From the NCBI RefSeq assembly GCF_028680575.1, contig NZ_JAPCKI010000002.1:310001-374000 (forward strand): a stretch of 64,000 nt of DNA, read 5' to 3'. The notes beneath the pieces were generated by a model. The model was not told the DNA's origin and did not search any database. It saw nothing but the letters and a program-made list of their open reading frames with translations. The DNA is from Acidovorax benzenivorans (GTDB lineage: Bacteria; Pseudomonadota; Gammaproteobacteria; Burkholderiales; Burkholderiaceae_C). The position numbers were made by a program, and so were the translations under genes. Numbering within the stretch: position 1 is the stretch's first letter; each line of letters opens with the position of its first letter. Below, in pieces: positions 60,968 to 64,000 of this stretch.

Positions 60968-62904
60968 AAAAGATCCTCATCGCCAATCGCGGCGAGATCA
61001 CTCGCCGGGTGATTCACACCGCCCACCGCATGGGCATCGAAACGGTGGCGGTCTATTCCGACCCCGATGCCAACGCCCTGCACGTGCGCGAAGCCACCCA
61101 GGCCGTGGCGCTGAGTGGCGCGGCCAGCGCCGACACTTACCTGCGCATCGACAAGCTGCTGGCCGCCGCCCGTGCCACCGGCGCAGATGCCGTGCACCCT
61201 GGCTACGGCTTCCTCAGCGAGAACGCTGACTTCGCCCAGGCCGTGGTCGATGCGGGCCTGACCTGGATTGGCCCGCCGCCTGCCGCCATCCGCACATTGG
61301 GCAGCAAGTCTGGCGCTAAGGCACTGGCCCAGGCGCAGGGCGTGCCCTGCTTGCCCGGGTACTCCGGCGACGATCAGAGCGACGAACGTTTTGCCGCCGA
61401 GGCTGCACGCATCGGCACGCCCCTCATGGTCAAGGCCGTGGCGGGTGGGGGAGGGCGCGGCATGCGCCTGGTCACCGACCTGGCGCAGTTGTCCGCCGCA
61501 CTGGCCAGTGCGCGGTCGGAGGCGCTGGCGGGTTTTGACTGTGGCGACCTGCTCATCGAACGCGCACTGCTGCAGCCGCGCCATGTGGAGGTGCAGATCT
61601 TTGCCGACGCCCACGGCGCCTGCATCCACCTGGGCGAGCGCGACTGCTCGGTGCAGCGCCGCCACCAGAAGATCATTGAAGAGTCCCCCAGCCCGGCCGT
61701 GGATGCAGCGCTGCGCGAACGCATGGGCGCCTGCGCTGTTGCGCTGGCCCAGGCTGCTGGCTATGTGGGTGCCGGGACCGTGGAGTTCTTGCTCGACGGC
61801 AGTGACTTCTACCTGATGGAGATGAACACCCGCCTGCAGGTGGAGCACCCGGTGACCGAAGCGCTCACCGGCCTGGACTTGGTGGAGTGGCAAATCCGTG
61901 TGGCACGTGGCGAGCCGCTGCCGCTCGCGCAAGACCAGGTGCACCTGCAAGGCCACGCCATCGAGGTGCGCCTGTGTGCCGAAGACGCGCACTTTCGGCC
62001 CCACACCGGCCGCGTGCTGCAGTTCAGCGCGCCGCCAGCCACCGCGTTTGAGCGTTCGGCCGTGGGTGCGCTGCGCTTTGACCACGCGCTGGAAGAGGGC
62101 GCCGAGGTCACCCCCCACTACGACGCCATGCTGGGCAAGCTCATCGTGCACGCGCCGACGCGGGCCGAGGCCATCGCCGCGCTCGTCCGTGCGCTGCACA
62201 ACACCCGCGTGCTGGGCCTGCCCACCAACCGCGCGTTTCTGGCGGCGTGCCTGCAGCACCCGGTGTTTGCCAGCGGGCAGGCGCTGGTGCCGTTCCTGGC
62301 GGAGCACGCTGCTGGTTTGCAGGGGTTGCTATCAAATGGAGAGCTGTCAGCGCTTGTTCCTCCTGCGCTAGAGGCCATTTTTGCTTCAAATTCTGCATCG
62401 GATCTACCTTGTTCCATGGCCCGACCTCTGCGCCTGCGTCACCAGGGCGAGGTGTACTCCGTCGCCGTGCGCGAGCTGGGCGGTGGGCGGCTCCAGGTAG
62501 AGCAGGTCGGGGCTGAGCCCACCAGCTTCACACTGCAACTGCCCCAGCGCGGCGTGCATTACGCGGCCGTGGGACCGTTGCGCTGGCACTGGCAATCGGG
62601 CTGCGTGGATGGCTGGGTCGAAGACGCATCGTGGGAACCTGCTGCGCGCGCCGATGCGGCCGGTGGCGCCACCGAACTGCGCGCACCCTTCAACGGCAAG
62701 GTGGTCGCACTGCCCGTGGCCGCAGGCCAGGTGTTGGCGGCGGGGGACACCGTGGCAGTCATCGAATCCATGAAGCTCGAACACAGCCTAGCCAGCCCCG
62801 CAGCCGCCACCCTGGCCGAGCTGCTGGTAGCGCCCGGCCAGCAGGTGTCGCCCGGCCAGGTGCTGGCCCGCTTTGCACCTGCCACGCAAGGAGCGCCCGC
62901 ATGA
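60964..62904 (+). CDS. Acyl-CoA carboxylase, biotin carboxylase/biotin carrier subunit (AtuF/LiuD-like)
   Basis: 646 residues. Biotin carboxylase domain (1-445): KKILIANRGEITRRVI (the usual Ala-Cys after Glu-Ile is Thr-Arg here), GGGGRGMRL for ATP, ERDCSVQRRHQK, EMNTRLQVEHPVTE. A middle BT-like domain and a C-terminal biotin domain follow, with biotinyl-Lys604 in ESMKLEH. About 22 residues after the carboxylase domain (LLSNGELSALVPPALEAIFA, near 455-476) are encoded by a dispersed repeat in the linker. Carboxylates biotin and hands it to the subunit at 56165. Confidence 0.9.
   Translation: MKKILIANRGEITRRVIHTAHRMGIETVAVYSDPDANALHVREATQAVALSGAASADTYLRIDKLLAAARATGADAVHPGYGFLSENADFAQAVVDAGLTWIGPPPAAIRTLGSKSGAKALAQAQGVPCLPGYSGDDQSDERFAAEAARIGTPLMVKAVAGGGGRGMRLVTDLAQLSAALASARSEALAGFDCGDLLIERALLQPRHVEVQIFADAHGACIHLGERDCSVQRRHQKIIEESPSPAVDAALRERMGACAVALAQAAGYVGAGTVEFLLDGSDFYLMEMNTRLQVEHPVTEALTGLDLVEWQIRVARGEPLPLAQDQVHLQGHAIEVRLCAEDAHFRPHTGRVLQFSAPPATAFERSAVGALRFDHALEEGAEVTPHYDAMLGKLIVHAPTRAEAIAALVRALHNTRVLGLPTNRAFLAACLQHPVFASGQALVPFLAEHAAGLQGLLSNGELSALVPPALEAIFASNSASDLPCSMARPLRLRHQGEVYSVAVRELGGGRLQVEQVGAEPTSFTLQLPQRGVHYAAVGPLRWHWQSGCVDGWVEDASWEPAARADAAGGATELRAPFNGKVVALPVAAGQVLAAGDTVAVIESMKLEHSLASPAAATLAELLVAPGQQVSPGQVLARFAPATQGAPA
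62326..62391 (+). repeat. Dispersed repeat copy inside the biotin subunit gene
   Basis: Full-length-looking copy: ttgctatcaaatggagagct, then gtcagcgcttgttcctcctg and gcgctagaggccatttttgc, ending cttcaaa. It matches the intergenic copy at 2569-2630 in its left half (gctatcaaa...gagctg..agcgcttg). In frame, it encodes a linker between two domains. Confidence 0.7.
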
Positions 62905-64000
62905 CCGTCACAACCGATGCAAGTTCTGCGAGCGACGAAGACCGCACTGCCCTCACCGACACCGTCACCCGCTTTGCCCACACCGAGATCGCACCGCATG
63001 TGGACGCGTGGGATACCGCCGGTGAATTCCCCCGCAGCCTGTACCGCCGCGCGGCCGACCTGGGCCTGCTGGGCCTGGGCTACCCCGAGCAGTACGGCGG
63101 CACGCTCGCCAGTTACCAGCTGCGCCTGCCACTGTGGCGCGCGCTCAGCCGCCACGGCGCCAGCGGCGGCGTGCTGGCCAGCCTGCTGTCGCACAACATC
63201 GGCCTGCCGCCCGTGCTGGCGCATGGCAGCGACGCCGTGCGTGCCGAGGTCATCCCACCCGTGCTGGCGGGCGAGCAGATCGCGGCACTGGCGATTACTG
63301 AGCCCGGTGGCGGGTCCGACGTGGCCCAGCTCAAGACCACCGCGCGGCGTCAGGGCGATGACTACATCGTCAACGGCGAAAAGGTGTTCATCACCTCCGG
63401 CATGCGCGCGGACTGGATCACCGTGGCTGTGAGGACCGGGGAGGCCGGAAGCAAAGGCAGTGCAGGCATCTCTATGCTGCTCATCCCCGGCCACAGCGCA
63501 GGCCTGTCGCGCAGCAAGCTCGACAAGATGGGCTGGCTCTGCTCCGACACCGCCCACCTGCGCTTCGACAACGTGCGCGTGCCCGCCCGCTACTTGCTGG
63601 GCGAAGAGGGCGCGGGCTTTCGGATCATCATGGCCAACTTCAATGGCGAGCGCTTTGGCCTGGCCGCATCGGGCCTGGGCTTTGCCGAGGCCTGCTACGA
63701 CGAAGCCCTGGCCTGGGCCCGCCAGCGCAAGACCTTTGGCGCCGCGCTGGTAGAGCATCAGGTCATCCGCCACAAGCTGGTGGACATGCAGATGCGCATC
63801 CAGTCCACCGCCGCGTGGTGCGAATCCGTGGCCGCGCAGGCCGACGCGGGGCGCACCGGTCCCGAGTGGGTCGCGCAGGTCTGCCTGCTCAAGAACCACG
63901 CCACCCAAACCATGCAGTTCTGCGCCGACCAGGCCGTGCAGATCCTGGGCGGCATGGGCTTCATGCGCGGCACTATCAGCGAACGCATCTACCGCGAGGT
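62901..64000 (+). CDS. Acyl-CoA dehydrogenase, cut by the window end
   Basis: At least 366 residues; ATG 62901 overlaps the previous stop (ATGA), and the frame is open to base 64000. N-terminal helical domain (FAHTEIAPHVDAWDTAGEFP), FAD/substrate blocks ALAITEPGGGSDVAQLKTTA and KVFITSGMRADWI, and the C-terminal QILGGMGFMRGTISERIYREV just before the edge, so only about 15-20 residues are missing. A second dehydrogenase in the operon suggests successive oxidations of a branched chain, as in acyclic terpene breakdown. Confidence 0.88.
   Translation, partial: MTVTTDASSASDEDRTALTDTVTRFAHTEIAPHVDAWDTAGEFPRSLYRRAADLGLLGLGYPEQYGGTLASYQLRLPLWRALSRHGASGGVLASLLSHNIGLPPVLAHGSDAVRAEVIPPVLAGEQIAALAITEPGGGSDVAQLKTTARRQGDDYIVNGEKVFITSGMRADWITVAVRTGEAGSKGSAGISMLLIPGHSAGLSRSKLDKMGWLCSDTAHLRFDNVRVPARYLLGEEGAGFRIIMANFNGERFGLAASGLGFAEACYDEALAWARQRKTFGAALVEHQVIRHKLVDMQMRIQSTAAWCESVAAQADAGRTGPEWVAQVCLLKNHATQTMQFCADQAVQILGGMGFMRGTISERIYRE

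Overview
The window looks like the chromosome of a high-GC betaproteobacterium of the family Comamonadaceae, most like Acidovorax or a close relative. The evidence is the protein types (Kbp, CoaX, phasin, an Xps-order type II secretion system, SlmA near ArgB), the G/C-ending codons, and dispersed intergenic repeats that I recall as typical of this family. No rRNA, tRNA, CRISPR array, prophage or insertion sequence was recognised. Names rest on motif recognition and recalled family features; no database search was run.

Layout. 1-4.1 kb holds housekeeping genes: a partial gene end, plsC, a YgjP-type metallopeptidase, a rhodanese, kbp and coaX. 4.3-8.8 kb is a lipid-storage neighbourhood: a TPR protein, a TetR regulator, a phasin and a two-domain fatty acyl-CoA reductase of the Marinobacter type. 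8.9-14.6 kb carries rfbBDAC (dTDP-L-rhamnose) and two glycosyltransferases. 14.6-25.1 kb is a type II secretion operon in the order E-F-G-H-I-J-K-L-M-N-D. 25.1-28.8 kb is a four-gene envelope cassette: a lipoprotein, a very highly expressed-looking secreted protein with its own promoter and terminator, a propeller-like lipoprotein, and a parvulin-like foldase. 29-38.7 kb returns to polysaccharide genes: glycosyltransferases, an epimerase, the Wzm/Wzt ABC exporter with a glycan-binding domain, a methyltransferase with a coiled coil, acyl- and acetyltransferases, a lytic transglycosylase and a WecA-like initiating transferase. 38.8-43.2 kb has argB, a TctD/TctE-like two-component pair and slmA. 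43.3-53.4 kb is a fatty-acid beta-oxidation block (TetR, acyl-CoA dehydrogenase, HAD-ECH fusion, thiolase, thioesterases, hydratase). 53.4-54.4 kb is non-coding and holds a nested palindromic element of about 635 bp. 54.4-64.0 kb is an atu/liu-like operon for branched or terpenoid acyl-CoAs, with a DNA-alkylation-repair glycosylase (AlkC type) inside it; the last gene runs off the window.

How the parts work together. The central 30 kb can be read as one surface-building island: rhamnose-containing O-polysaccharide synthesis and ABC export, a dedicated-looking type II secretion system, and an abundant 30-kDa secreted protein that I propose is an S-layer-type protein. This is the strongest candidate for an undescribed system. 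A second theme is a dispersed repeat family that occurs between genes but also lies in frame inside at least five proteins, in one case forming the core of a signal peptide.
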